Counted from the stretch's first letter, positions 1 through 8,363 are shown. The stretch: 64,000 bases of DNA from JAFGHJ01 sp964525555 (GCA_964525555.1 CAZGHN010000004.1:120216-184215); one strand, 5' to 3'. Program-made: numbers and translations. Notes: a model not told the origin generated them from the letters alone.

Positions 1-966
1 GATTTAATGAGCGCTTTTCTTAAGGAAGCACTCGGAGAAAAAATTCATGCACCATTCCCTAAATTAACTTATAGAGAAGCAATGGAGAAATATGGGACCG
101 ATAGGCCGGACCTCAGGAATCCTCTTTTTATAGAAGATTATAGCAAACCAGGAAAAAGCGGAGATTTCGGAATCTTGAATTCGGCTTCGAGAATTAAGGG
201 AATTAAAGTAAAAGGTATTTTCAGCCGAAGCGAAATAAGCGAATTTGAGGAAGTGGTTAAGAAATCCGGTGCGAAGGGTCTCTTGTACTTAATTAATGGT
301 AAAAATAACTATAAAGGGTCTTTTGTGAAATATTTTAAGGATTGCAGTATATTTGATTTAAAAGCTGGAGAAACTCTCTTTCTGATTGCGGGAGATAAAT
401 ATAAAGAAGTGCTTGCTCCTCTTGGAGATTTGCGAGATGCTCTTGGTAAGAAGTTAAATCTCATTGATGATGGATGGAAATTCTTGTGGGTTACCGATTT
501 TCCCGTTTTCGAGTGGGATGAAGAAACCGGCTGCTGGATTCCCTGCCATCATATATTTACAGAGCCCGCAAGCGATGCAAGAGATATAGAGAAGAATCCC
601 GGTGAAGTTATAGGGAAACAGTATGATCTGGTTCTTAACGGTGTAGAATTGCTTTCTGGAAGCATTAGATGTCATAATCCTGAAATCCAGTTAAAGTTAA
701 TGAAAATTATAGGTATGAGCGAAGAAGAAGCCATGAGTAAATTCGGTTTTCTGCTTAAAGCTCTTTCTCTTGGGGCTCCTCCACATGGTGGTATGGGTTT
801 GGGTTTCGACAGGATATGCATGCTGCTTGCTGGAGAGAGTTCGATTACCGATGTAATTGCATTCCCTAAAACGCTTAGTGGTCTTGGGTTAATGGAAGGT
901 TCCCCAGGTCCGGTAAGTGATGAAGACCTAAAAGAATTACATTTAAAGATAATTAAAGATGGGTAA
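1..966 (+). CDS. aspS: Aspartyl-tRNA synthetase, C-terminal part (cut by window edge)
   Basis: Class II aminoacyl-tRNA synthetase that charges tRNA-Asp in the cytoplasm. The frame is open from base 1 (Asp-Leu before the first Met), so the N-terminal anticodon-binding domain and motif 1 lie left of the window. About 320 residues remain: the end of the catalytic core around YGTDRPDLRNP, the bacterial insertion (GAD) domain, then WVTDFPVFEWDEE, HHIFTEP and ELLSGSIRCHNP. Class II motif 3 is present as GGMGLGFDRICMLLAG followed by DVIAFPKT. The stop overlaps the def start by 8 bp, so the two are probably translationally coupled. Whether the enzyme also charges tRNA-Asn cannot be judged because the discriminating loops are in the missing N-terminus. 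Confidence 0.95.
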   Translation, partial: DLMSAFLKEALGEKIHAPFPKLTYREAMEKYGTDRPDLRNPLFIEDYSKPGKSGDFGILNSASRIKGIKVKGIFSRSEISEFEEVVKKSGAKGLLYLINGKNNYKGSFVKYFKDCSIFDLKAGETLFLIAGDKYKEVLAPLGDLRDALGKKLNLIDDGWKFLWVTDFPVFEWDEETGCWIPCHHIFTEPASDARDIEKNPGEVIGKQYDLVLNGVELLSGSIRCHNPEIQLKLMKIIGMSEEEAMSKFGFLLKALSLGAPPHGGMGLGFDRICMLLAGESSITDVIAFPKTLSGLGLMEGSPGPVSDEDLKELHLKIIKDG

Positions 967-1450
967 GGTAAGGATTTATCCGGATTCAATTTTACATGAA
1001 AGAGCAAAAGAGGTAGAAGATTTTTCCAACATCCATCATCTGATTGAAAGAATGCTTAAAACTATGACGGATGAAGAAGGACTTGGGCTGGCCGCCAATC
1101 AAATAGGAGTGGCAAGTCAGGTGATGGTTGGCAGATCAGGTGAAGAGAAAGGAAAAATAGTACTGATAAATCCGATAATTGTTAAGGCGGATGGTGAAGA
1201 TGTTATGGGAGAAGCTTGTCTTTCTGTTCCCGATGCTTCTGTGGAAATACCTCGAGCAGAGATTCTTGTAGTACGAGGATTTGATGCAGATGGAAAAGAA
1301 GTCGAGTATGAAGTGGAGGGACTTATAGCGAGGATGGTGCAGCACGAAATAGACCACCTGAATGGTGTATTAATAATAGATTATTTATCAAATAAAGATT
1401 TGTTGAAATTTCAGATGGAATACGGCAAGAGTGAAGAGGAGGAAAAATGA
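959..1450 (+). CDS. def: Peptide deformylase
   Basis: Fe/Zn metallohydrolase that removes the formyl group from the initiator Met of nascent proteins. The 163 residues match the usual family length. All three motifs are visible: GLGLAANQIG (motif 1, GxGLAAxQ), EACLS (motif 2, usually EGCLS; the Cys is a metal ligand and the Gly-to-Ala change is mild) and QHEIDHLNG (motif 3, with both metal His and the catalytic Glu). The ATG start overlaps the aspS stop by 8 bp and the TGA stop overlaps the argF ATG (ATGA), giving a tight aspS-def-argF operon. The usual partner gene fmt is not in this stretch. Confidence 0.97.
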   Translation: MGKVRIYPDSILHERAKEVEDFSNIHHLIERMLKTMTDEEGLGLAANQIGVASQVMVGRSGEEKGKIVLINPIIVKADGEDVMGEACLSVPDASVEIPRAEILVVRGFDADGKEVEYEVEGLIARMVQHEIDHLNGVLIIDYLSNKDLLKFQMEYGKSEEEEK

Positions 1451-2367
1451 AAAAAGATTTTGTTTCAATGAGTGATATCGATAGAGTCGAATTTTTGGAA
1501 ATTTTAAGAGATGCAAGCATACTAAAAAAAGAGAAGGAAAAAACATTGGAGAAGCAACCTCTTAAAGGTAAAGTTCTTGCGATGCTTTTTGAAAAACCGT
1601 CACTACGTACAAGATTTACATTCGAATCTGGAATTTATGAACTCGGAGGGATGGCTGTTTATTTTGCACCTTCCGATATTGATATCGGAAAGAGAGAAAG
1701 CATTGAAGATATTGCAAAGAATCTCTCCAGATGGGCTTCCGGTATAATGGCAAGGACTTTCGAGCATTCAACTGTTACCGGTCTTGCGGAGAATTCAACT
1801 ATACCTGTTATAAACGGTCTTTCTAATCTGGAACATCCCTGTCAGATATTGGCGGATTTCCAGACGATAACCGAGAAGAAAGGAAAACTTGATAATGTAA
1901 AACTTGCGTTCATCGGTGATGGTAATAATGTCTGTAATTCTATGATGTTGGCTTCCGCACTTATGGGAGTTGATTTTAGAGTTGCCCATCCTAAGGGGTA
2001 CGAGCCGAATAAAGATATAATAGATGAAGCAAAAAAATTAGCTTCTGCTTCCGATGGTAAAATTACTATAACAAACGATCCGAAAGAAGCTGCAGATGGA
2101 GTCGATGTTATCTATACGGATGTCTGGGCTTCGATGGGGTTTAAACACGAAGCAGAAGAAAGAAGGAAAGCCTTTGCTTCTTTTCAGGTAAATAAAGAAG
2201 TTACCCTCTGTGCCGATAAAGGTTATATATTTATGCACTGTTTGCCTGCGATAAGAGGAGAAGAAGTTACCTCGGAGATAATTGACGGACCGCATTCCGT
2301 TGTTTTCGACGAGGCGGAAAATCGTCTCCACGCGCAGAAAGCGCTGATGTTGAAGTTGATGAGGTAG
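1447..2367 (+). CDS. argF: Ornithine carbamoyltransferase
   Basis: Transfers the carbamoyl group of carbamoyl phosphate to ornithine to give citrulline, in arginine biosynthesis. The 306 residues are full length. The carbamoyl-phosphate site reads FEKPSLRTRFTFESG (SxRTR), followed by HPCQILADFQT (HPxQ). The ornithine-binding DVWASMG and HCLPAIRGEE motifs separate it from aspartate and N-acetylornithine carbamoyltransferases. The start overlaps the def stop. No other arg gene is in the window, so a catabolic role (arcB) cannot be excluded from context, but nothing from an arginine deiminase pathway is present. Confidence 0.94.
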   Translation: MKKDFVSMSDIDRVEFLEILRDASILKKEKEKTLEKQPLKGKVLAMLFEKPSLRTRFTFESGIYELGGMAVYFAPSDIDIGKRESIEDIAKNLSRWASGIMARTFEHSTVTGLAENSTIPVINGLSNLEHPCQILADFQTITEKKGKLDNVKLAFIGDGNNVCNSMMLASALMGVDFRVAHPKGYEPNKDIIDEAKKLASASDGKITITNDPKEAADGVDVIYTDVWASMGFKHEAEERRKAFASFQVNKEVTLCADKGYIFMHCLPAIRGEEVTSEIIDGPHSVVFDEAENRLHAQKALMLKLMR

Positions 2368-2878
2368 TAATCGGGGCGCAGATTTAACAGGATAGACAGG
2401 ATTTTTTATTGTTGTTTAACAAAATCCCGCCCCACAACCCCATTATCCACATGTAGAAAATGTAGAAATTGTAGTTTCTGTTTTTACTATTTAACTATTT
2501 TTCGATTTAACCATTTAACTTAGATTTGAAAAATCTATTTATTAACCACTGAGCACAGAGAGAAACAAAAAACTCACAGAGAAAACAGAGAAAAAAAGAA
2601 AAAACTGTATTTTTCTGTTTAAAACCCATCACACCACCTAGAAAATCATTGAGCCACTAAGGCACAAAGACACAAAGAAAAAACTGATTTATTTAACCAC
2701 GAAATATACTAAATACACTAAACCCCACCACCTTTTTTAATTTTGTGTTAAAAGAAAACACACTAAAAAACTAATTAGCCGCTGAATTATACGGTTGCAC
2801 ACTTTTTTTGAGTTTTTTTCTTCGGTCATCCGTCGTCGGTCTGCGGTCGTTCTCAATTCTTTTTCCTAGAGTTTGTTC
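2368..2878. repeat. 510-bp gene-free block of dispersed intergenic repeat words
   Basis: No plausible gene. The block strings together short degenerate words that recur elsewhere in the window: a CGCAGATTTAACAGGAT-type word near 2374, an ACATGTAGA/ATGTAG word at about 2450-2475, ACTATTTAACTATT / ATTTAACCATTTAAC near 2486-2521, a CACAGAGAAAACAGAG word at 2545-2595, a CACTAAGGCACAAAGACAC word at 2650-2680, an AACCACGAAATATACTAAA word at 2694-2722, and a GGTCATCCGTCGTCGGTCTG word at 2824-2850. The block ends at the -35 box of the next gene. Confidence 0.7.
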
Positions 2879-2906
2879 TTGACTTGATAGATTTACGATA
2901 TAGATT
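2879..2906 (+). promoter_or_regulatory. Sigma-70-type promoter of the VanZ-like gene
   Basis: TTGACT (2879-2884), 16-bp spacer, TAGATT (2901-2906). An overlapping TATAGA at 2899-2904 would give a 14-bp spacer. The ATG at 2912 lies 5 bp after the -10 box with no Shine-Dalgarno sequence, so a transcript from here would be leaderless or nearly so. Confidence 0.5.
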
Positions 2907-2911
2907 GAATT

Positions 2912-3331
2912 ATGAAAAATAGATGGCGGGTATTGTTGCTGGTTGTATTGAGCCTGGGCATGCTTTTCCCTTTCTACTTATTTCGTCGATTCTCACCTGC
3001 TTACAGGACGGGTTTTGACTGGCTTTTTCACACGGATATATCTCATATAGTGGCGCGTCTCATTTTTTACGGTGTGCTGGCATGGTTAATGTTTTCTCTA
3101 TTTTCTAATAAAAGACGTTTAAACCACCCAGTTATTGTAGCTTTGGGAGTTTTAGGAATAGCTATAATGCAGGAGGTAGTTCAGTTAATAGCGGGACAGG
3201 GGCCTGTGGGCCTGGATGATTTTTTTGATGTTCTCGTGGATATGACTGGAACCGCTATTGGAATTATTGTTTTTAGGAGGAATTGGCGTAAAAAAGATCC
3301 GAGCAAATTAACTAATTCACGAATCAAATAA
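2912..3331 (+). CDS. VanZ-like integral membrane protein
   Basis: A 139-residue protein with about four predicted membrane helices (residues roughly 6-24, 45-63, 74-93, 103-121). The segment DDFFDVLVDMTGTAIG matches the C-terminal VanZ-family pattern (DxxxNxxGxxxG-like), and QEVVQL precedes it as in VanZ proteins. In Gram-positives VanZ gives low-level teicoplanin resistance; in Gram-negatives most members have unknown function, and antibiotic resistance should not be assumed here. It stands alone between two promoters. No ribosome binding site precedes the ATG. Confidence 0.75.
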   Translation: MKNRWRVLLLVVLSLGMLFPFYLFRRFSPAYRTGFDWLFHTDISHIVARLIFYGVLAWLMFSLFSNKRRLNHPVIVALGVLGIAIMQEVVQLIAGQGPVGLDDFFDVLVDMTGTAIGIIVFRRNWRKKDPSKLTNSRIK

Positions 3332-3383
3332 TTGACCGCCTACTTTTGAAGGCATTGTATAAGGGTTTTCAATAATTTTGTAC

Positions 3384-3412
3384 TTGACATTTGTACCAAA
3401 ATTGATTAAAAT
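3384..3412 (+). promoter_or_regulatory. Strong sigma-70 promoter for the ferritin-like gene
   Basis: TTGACA (3384-3389), 17-bp spacer, TAAAAT (3407-3412); five of six bases in the -10 box match consensus. A normal leader follows with GAGGTG just before the ATG at 3439. Confidence 0.8.
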
Positions 3413-3438
3413 GATATATAGAGGTGATTTAGAGGTGT

Positions 3439-3957
3439 ATGAGTAATAAAATTAACACAAATTCTGAGTTGGTTCTGGGGAAAATTCTTGAGAAAGCTAT
3501 TGAATCCAAGAAAAAAGTAAGCGTTATATACGAGAGGTTCGCTGAGTTATTTTCTCATGTGCCTGAAATTAAAGATTTCTGGAATAAAATGAAGCTTAAG
3601 CAAATGGCTCATGCAGATTGGCTGGAAGAAATCAAGGAATCTTTGACAGAAGAGCAAATCCTTTCTTTACCCGAGGTAGAGTTCGTTCTGAAAACACATT
3701 CCATTAATAACCTATTTGATGAGCAATCTGAGAAAGAAATTTATAATCTTCATGATGCGTTTAAAATTGCACATGAAATTGAATTTTCCGAAGTTAATGA
3801 TCTCTTTAAGATGCTTTCCAGGGAATATATTTCCTCTGAAAAGAAGAAGAATTTTATTCTTGCTGAAATTGATGAACATCGTCAACACATAATGACATTG
3901 CCGGAAAAGTTCAGAGATGGAATGTTGATGAAAGAAATAAAGGTGGACGAAGACTAG
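3439..3957 (+). CDS. Ferritin-like / rubrerythrin-type four-helix protein
   Basis: A 172-residue, wholly helical and soluble protein. Four helices fit a rubrerythrin-like bundle: residues about 9-38 (AIESKKKVSVIYERF), 47-68 (KLKQMAHADWLEEI), about 98-125 (AHEIEFSEVNDLF) and about 135-155 (AEIDEHRQHIM). His residues sit where ExxH metal motifs are expected, but helix 2 reads QMAH (Gln for Glu) and helix 4 reads IDEH, so the di-iron site looks incomplete. There is no C-terminal rubredoxin domain. Related proteins act in peroxide defence or iron handling in anaerobes; here that role is doubtful. Single-gene unit behind its own promoter, with GAGGTG ahead of the ATG. Confidence 0.55.
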   Translation: MSNKINTNSELVLGKILEKAIESKKKVSVIYERFAELFSHVPEIKDFWNKMKLKQMAHADWLEEIKESLTEEQILSLPEVEFVLKTHSINNLFDEQSEKEIYNLHDAFKIAHEIEFSEVNDLFKMLSREYISSEKKKNFILAEIDEHRQHIMTLPEKFRDGMLMKEIKVDED

Positions 3958-4089
3958 GTTAAATACAGTACTCAGAAACCAAGGTTTATAGAGCAAGTTA
4001 AATAGTAAATTTAGGGATTAGGATTTGGGGGTTAGGATTTAGTTTTGACTTTTGACGCCGGACATTGGACTTTGGACCAAAAAATCTTC
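3958..4089. repeat. Dispersed repeat words between genes
   Basis: Contains GGGATTAGGATTTGGGGG / GGATTTAG words (4013-4040) and a string of TTTTGACTTTTGACGCCGG / GACATTGGACTTTGGACC words (4041-4078). Both families recur in other gaps. The block runs directly into the -35 box of cysK. Confidence 0.6.
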
Positions 4090-4117
4090 TTGACATAAAC
4101 GTTTTACAATTTATATT
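4090..4117 (+). promoter_or_regulatory. Sigma-70 promoter of cysK
   Basis: TTGACA (4090-4095), 16-bp spacer, TATATT (4112-4117). A leader of about 50 nt follows, with GGAGAGG directly ahead of the ATG at 4174. Confidence 0.78.
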
Positions 4118-4173
4118 GTTTCGTATGAAGTATATTCATTTTTATATAAATATAGAAATTGATGGAGAGGTTT

Positions 4174-5061
4174 ATGTTAACGGATAATATTCTTGATTTA
4201 ATTGGTAATACTCCTGTAATTCAACTGAAAGGAGAAGATGTCTTTGTTAAAGCAGAGTTCTTGAATCCCGGAGGAAGCATAAAAGACCGTGTGGCTCTTG
4301 CAATGATTGAAGGAGCCGAGAGAGATAACCGGCTTAATAAAAATTCGATTATTGTAGAGCCTACTTCAGGAAATACAGGTATTGGGATAGCGCTCGTAGG
4401 CAGATTAAAAGGTTATCAGGTAAAGATTGTAATGCCGGAGAATATGAGTATCGAGCGGAAAAAATTGATAAGTACCTTAGGAGCAGAGCTTATCCTTACT
4501 CCGGCTGAAGACGGTATTAAGGGCTCGGTAGATTATGTGGAAAAAATGGCTGCAAACGACCCTAATGTTGTGGTGTGCCAGCAATTCGAAAATCCAGATA
4601 ATCCGCGAATTCATTATGAAGAAACGGCTCATGAACTCTGGAGACAAATGAGAGGTGGGATAGAAAGTTTTGTTGCAGGTGTAGGCAGCGGCGGAACTCT
4701 CCAGGGTGTAGGTAAATTTCTTAAAGAGCATAATAGTAATATTAAAATTGTGGCTGTAGAGCCTAAAGATGTTTCTGCTCTTCTCGGACACGAACCGGGT
4801 CTTCACCAGATACAGGGGATAGGTGACGGGTTCATTCCTGATATTTTAGATGTATCTTTGGTGGATGAAGTTATTGAAGTTACGGACGAAGATGCAATCG
4901 AGACTACTCGTCAGTTAGGTAGGGATTTTGGTTTGATGGTGGGAATTTCCTCCGGGGCAAACGTTTGGGCAGCTCGTGAGTTAGCCCGCAAGCACAAGGG
5001 AAATATAACTACCGTACTTCCTGACCGTGCCGAACGCTACTTCAGTACCTCATTGATGTAA
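4174..5061 (+). CDS. cysK: Cysteine synthase (O-acetylserine sulfhydrylase)
   Basis: PLP enzyme that makes cysteine from O-acetylserine and sulfide. The PLP lysine lies in NPGGSIKDR. The substrate-binding PTSGNTG loop, the glycine-rich GVGSGGT phosphate loop, GISSGA and the terminal PDRAERYFST complete the fold-type II signature. At 295 residues it is full length. The open frame extends upstream to a TTG at 4159, but GGAGAGG sits just ahead of the ATG at 4174, which is the better start. It may be CysK or CysM by specificity; the sequence looks more like CysK. trmO follows after 33 bp and is probably co-transcribed. Confidence 0.93.
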   Translation: MLTDNILDLIGNTPVIQLKGEDVFVKAEFLNPGGSIKDRVALAMIEGAERDNRLNKNSIIVEPTSGNTGIGIALVGRLKGYQVKIVMPENMSIERKKLISTLGAELILTPAEDGIKGSVDYVEKMAANDPNVVVCQQFENPDNPRIHYEETAHELWRQMRGGIESFVAGVGSGGTLQGVGKFLKEHNSNIKIVAVEPKDVSALLGHEPGLHQIQGIGDGFIPDILDVSLVDEVIEVTDEDAIETTRQLGRDFGLMVGISSGANVWAARELARKHKGNITTVLPDRAERYFSTSLM

Positions 5062-5094
5062 ATTATATATTTTTTTTTGGGTGTTAGTTGAAAC

Positions 5095-5562
5095 ATGAAG
5101 TTCGAAATAAAACAAATAGGAATAATACACAGTCCTTATAAAACAAAAGAGGAGTGTCCGATTCAAGGGAACGTAAGACCTGAAACAAGAGGACAGGTTG
5201 AAGTTTTTGATGAATATGCGGAAGCTCTGGAAACGATTGAAACCTTTTCGCATATAATGCTGTTTTTTATGCTCGATAGGTCCGGTGAGGTAAAATTATC
5301 CCGGCCAACTTTCCTTGACGAGAATCCCCACGGGGTTTTTGCCTCGAGACATCCCGCAAGGCCCAATGGAATCGGTTTTTCCATAGTGCGATTAGAAAAA
5401 AGGGATGGGAATATTTTATATGTGAGTGGCATAGATATGCTCGATAATTCACCTCTTATAGATATTAAACCTTATATACCGAGGTTCGATTGTTTTACGG
5501 ATGCCAGCGAAGGATGGCTTGAGGGCAGAGAACTACGCCCTAAACCGAAAGGTAGAGAATAA
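5095..5562 (+). CDS. trmO: tRNA m6t6A37 methyltransferase (TsaA/TrmO family)
   Basis: SAM-dependent N6-methylation of t6A37 in certain tRNAs (E. coli TrmO, formerly YaeB/TsaA). The 155 residues form the beta-barrel SAM-binding domain only, lacking the C-terminal extension of the E. coli protein. Family motifs: GIIHSPYKTKEECP near the start, FSHIMLFF, RHPARPNGIGFSIVRL and DMLDNSPLIDIKPYIPRFD. It follows cysK by 33 bp on the same strand with only a weak ribosome-binding sequence. Short TsaA-type proteins also occur next to metal or cofactor genes in archaea, so the exact substrate is inferred. Confidence 0.88.
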   Translation: MKFEIKQIGIIHSPYKTKEECPIQGNVRPETRGQVEVFDEYAEALETIETFSHIMLFFMLDRSGEVKLSRPTFLDENPHGVFASRHPARPNGIGFSIVRLEKRDGNILYVSGIDMLDNSPLIDIKPYIPRFDCFTDASEGWLEGRELRPKPKGRE

Positions 5563-5757
5563 AGATAGGATTAGTAGACAGGCGGGAAGATCAGCAGGGA
5601 TTAAGGATTAGTTGGAAAGCAAGAAGAAAAGCAAGTATTAAGAAAATAACTTACCACTTAATCCATAACTCTTGAAGGTCTTACTTGTACTGCCTCTAAT
5701 CCTATTCTTATTTGTATTTCTGTGTGAGAATTAAAGTTTTTTTCGTTAGAAAAGTAC
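5563..5757. repeat. Copy 1 of a ~130-bp dispersed repeat
   Basis: About 5577-5706 matches 27595-27725 along most of its length. Shared segments include AAAGCAAG near 5625, ATTAAGAAAA, CTTA(C/T)CACTTAATCC near 5650 and TCTAATCCTATT near 5695. It contains ATTAAG...CTTAAT inverted segments. It holds no gene and ends just before the -35 box at 5758. Confidence 0.65.
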
Positions 5758-5785
5758 TTGACATTTAAAATTTTTTTAGTACGAT
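5758..5785 (+). promoter_or_regulatory. Sigma-70 promoter for two small ORFs
   Basis: TTGACA (5758-5763), 16-bp spacer, TACGAT (5780-5785). The leader carries a strong AAGGAGAGGAGG sequence ahead of the ATG at 5818. Confidence 0.7.
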
Positions 5786-5817
5786 TTGCATATAGTATTT
5801 TAAGAAGGAGAGGAGGT

Positions 5818-6036
5818 ATGGATTTAGCCCAAAAAGAGGCTATAATAGCTCAAATTGTAGGAGCACATCAGAGACTTTATAATATGCGTAGTAGGAACAA
5901 AAAAGCTTCTCAAGAGGAAATAACCGATTGGGTTAAGAGGCTATATGCCAGCGGTTTTGAGGTAGGGGATCTTTTGCTTCTTCTTAATAACGAGAAATCA
6001 AGAAGTCAACTTTTAGGAATACCCCGGAATAAATAA
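5818..6036 (+). CDS. Small soluble helical protein of unknown function
   Basis: A 72-residue charged, mostly helical protein beginning MDLAQKEAIIAQIV. I do not recognise the family. An upstream in-frame start at 5758 would lie inside the -35 box. The ATG at 5818 has a very strong ribosome-binding site (AGGAGAGGAGG), so it is the chosen start. The sequence has no signal peptide, membrane segment or Cys pair. It is followed after 23 bp by a small membrane protein, and the two probably form one transcript. Confidence 0.7.
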   Translation: MDLAQKEAIIAQIVGAHQRLYNMRSRNKKASQEEITDWVKRLYASGFEVGDLLLLLNNEKSRSQLLGIPRNK

Positions 6037-6059
6037 AATATTAATGAGAGGAGGCCAGG

Positions 6060-6242
6060 ATGGAAAGAATATCGAATTATGTCGTCGGTTGGGGGACTCT
6101 TGCTTTAATCAATGCGGGTCTTGCTCAGGGTAAGAACCGTAGTGGATTAAATTGGTTTTTGTTGTCTTTATTGCTGGGGCCAATTGCAACTTTTCTTCTT
6201 GTAATAAGTGAAAAAATACAATCGCCATCATCGGGTGAATAG
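6060..6242 (+). CDS. Small membrane protein
   Basis: A 60-residue protein. A weak N-terminal hydrophobic stretch (VVGWGTLALINAGLA) is followed by a charged NRSG turn and one clear membrane helix, WFLLSLLLGPIATFLLVI. The pattern GLxWFLLSLLLGPIA is typical of small widely distributed membrane proteins of unknown role. AGGAGG lies 6-7 bases ahead of the ATG. Probable operon with the preceding 72-residue gene. Confidence 0.7.
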   Translation: MERISNYVVGWGTLALINAGLAQGKNRSGLNWFLLSLLLGPIATFLLVISEKIQSPSSGE

Positions 6243-6276
6243 TATCTCTTAAATTAAAATTTAATTTATAAAAATA

Positions 6277-6393
6277 ATGGAAATGAAAGAGGAATTGATT
6301 GCTGCAAAAGAAATCTCTGTAGGTGTATATTTTTATAGATTTAATGTTAATGATATTCTTTCCGAAAATAAAAAGATGCTATTCGCAAGTTAG
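6277..6393 (+). pseudogene. Remnant of a T9SS-like C-terminal sorting domain
   Basis: A 38-codon open stretch too short to be a normal gene. Its translation contains EISVGVYFYRFNVNDILSEN followed by KKM, close to the usual end of sorting-domain proteins (GVYFYRLxxGxxxxTKKMxLxK). The rest of such a protein is absent upstream, where a short AT-rich spacer follows the 60-residue membrane protein. I read it as the surviving tail of a deleted secreted protein. A chance match cannot be excluded at this length. Confidence 0.4.
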
Positions 6394-6416
6394 CTGTAAG
6401 TTGGACGAATAAGCAG

Positions 6417-8171
6417 TCATTTTAGTAAAACCGTTTTCTTCTTTATAATATTACTGCCGTTTTTTAGTTCAAAAAGATATATACCTGAAGGAATATCCGC
6501 AATTCTATTCTTATAAATACCGTTATTTTCTTCCTGTATCTCTTTTACGAGCCTACCTTCTACATTATAGATTCTTATAGAAAAAGGTTCGTTATTATTT
6601 ACTTGATAAGAAAATGAGATATTTCCTATGTTTATTGAAGGAACATTTAATTCTGTACTTTTGACCGTTTTTTCGACACCCGATTGTCCAAAATCTCCTA
6701 TAAGAACAATTCTCGACTCGCAGGTTCCCCCGCGTTGATTTTGGATTGTCGTTCCGTCCGGTTTTATTGTATCTCCAACCGCTATCGTTGGTGCCGAAGA
6801 AGAAACGGAGAGATTTATCGTTAGCTCCGTTCCTTCGGTATTCCAGATTGCATTTTCTATATTACCCGAACCATCCAGCCATGAATGGATAAAGGAAAGA
6901 GAAAAAATACTATCAATATTTGAATTATCTATCAAAGGTTTATTTGTTTCTTCGGAAAAATACAATACTACATAGTCATCCTCATCGATTACTTCTTCCT
7001 GAATAAGTCCATCAAAAGCAACTGCTGAATCAATACCGATGGTTTTTAAGAACTTCATTGTTATAAGGTAGTCAGGTGGATAAGAATTAGCTATATTACC
7101 CGAAACATAAATATTCTCTTGTCCATCAACTGCTATGCCTTTGCCCCGTGCGAGACTATCAATATTAAAAGTGTCCATCCACTGGATTGTTCCGAGTGAA
7201 TCATATTTTATCGTAATAAACGATCCTCCCTCGAAATCACCAAAATTTGCTGTAACATAAAGATTACCGAATACATCAACAGTTATATAATCGGCCGTAA
7301 TTTCGTCGAAAGCAGAAACAGTATCCGTCCAACGAATTACGCCAAGCGAGTCGTATTTAACTACGAAAATATCAGAAAGTGTGTTGTCGGAACCTGAATA
7401 ATATCCCGCAACATAAATATTACCCCTACCATCTGTAGATACGTCATGCCCTGAATGATAAAAATCAATGGTGTCCATCCATTGAATCGTACCCAAAGAA
7501 TCATACTTTAACGTAAGCATATCGGAATAAATACTTGTTTGTGATGCTCCGGTAACGTAAACGTTGCCTTTTTTATCAACAGCCAAGCCATAAGCAACAT
7601 CCCTATCATGATTATTAACCGTATCGACCCATTGAATTACACCAAGAGAATCATATTTTAATGTAAGGTAATCAATTCGGGGATAATCTATCTCTGCACT
7701 TCCTGTTACATACACATTTCCTGCCTTATCGGCAGCTATATCGTAGGCATAGTCAAAACTATCGTAACCGAAAGTATCTATCCATTGAATTTGAAAATCT
7801 GAATTATACTTCACAGTGTAATAATCGGAATTTCTATTGGTTAAATAATTACGCCCCGTAATATAGATATTTCCAATACTATCGACAGCTATCCCCGATA
7901 ATTTAGAATCCCCGCCGTCAAGAGTATCTGCAAGCAGAATTGTCCCGATAGAATCATACTTGACCGTAAAACAGTGGCCTGCTAAACCTGGTCCCGATAC
8001 CGTCTCTGTAACATAGATATTATTTGCTTTACCAATAACTATCCCTCCATCTGACCTTCTGTAAATTTGGTGAAGATAAAAATCAAGGGTATCAATCCAC
8101 TGGATTTGATAATATTCTCTGCCGTACAGGGTAAATACAATTAAAAAAATAGATATTAAAAGTTTTTTCAT
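6417..8171 (-). CDS. Secreted SBBP-type beta-propeller protein with C-terminal sorting domain
   Basis: 584 residues. An N-terminal signal peptide (MKKLLISIFLIVFTLYG) is followed by about seven repeats of the form TVKYDSLGxIQWxDT...AVDxxGNIYVTG (residues about 20-375), the SBBP / seven-bladed propeller pattern. Residues about 385-500 form a beta-rich domain (DDYVVLYFSEETNK...), and the last 75 resemble a T9SS type A sorting domain (IRIYNVEGRLVKEI ... SGIYLFELKNG ... KKKTVLLK). The open frame extends 10 codons upstream, but AAGGAG sits ahead of the Met at 8171. Probably exported and surface-anchored or released; ligand unknown. Confidence 0.8.
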   Translation of the reverse strand: MKKLLISIFLIVFTLYGREYYQIQWIDTLDFYLHQIYRRSDGGIVIGKANNIYVTETVSGPGLAGHCFTVKYDSIGTILLADTLDGGDSKLSGIAVDSIGNIYITGRNYLTNRNSDYYTVKYNSDFQIQWIDTFGYDSFDYAYDIAADKAGNVYVTGSAEIDYPRIDYLTLKYDSLGVIQWVDTVNNHDRDVAYGLAVDKKGNVYVTGASQTSIYSDMLTLKYDSLGTIQWMDTIDFYHSGHDVSTDGRGNIYVAGYYSGSDNTLSDIFVVKYDSLGVIRWTDTVSAFDEITADYITVDVFGNLYVTANFGDFEGGSFITIKYDSLGTIQWMDTFNIDSLARGKGIAVDGQENIYVSGNIANSYPPDYLITMKFLKTIGIDSAVAFDGLIQEEVIDEDDYVVLYFSEETNKPLIDNSNIDSIFSLSFIHSWLDGSGNIENAIWNTEGTELTINLSVSSSAPTIAVGDTIKPDGTTIQNQRGGTCESRIVLIGDFGQSGVEKTVKSTELNVPSINIGNISFSYQVNNNEPFSIRIYNVEGRLVKEIQEENNGIYKNRIADIPSGIYLFELKNGSNIIKKKTVLLK

Positions 8172-8363
8172 ACAAAGCTCCTTTTGAGGTAAGTTTTTCA
8201 ATTATCTCCATTAATTATAACACATGAGAGGTCTGTTTTGTTCCCCTTATTTAAGTCAAATAGTTAAAATAAAAAATTGTCAAATAGGAAAAAATAAAAA
8301 AGGTAGGGGTGGACGATTTAACCATTCAACAATTTAACTATTCAACTTATTTTCTGGATTCTT
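8172..8363. repeat. Intergenic repeat words upstream of the propeller gene
   Basis: No gene. A GATTTAACCATTCAAC / AATTTAACTATTCAAC word at about 8310-8346 belongs to the family seen at 2486-2521. A TGTCAA (minus-strand TTGACA) lies near 8278, but no convincing -10 box lies at the right distance. Confidence 0.45.

Noticed and set aside
2368..2878. CRISPR-like array from repeated words
   Set aside because: Words vary in length and spacing, no unique spacers of constant size exist, and no cas gene is in the window.
2912..3331. Vancomycin/teicoplanin resistance gene
   Set aside because: VanZ-like proteins are common in Gram-negatives without van operons; no other van gene is present.
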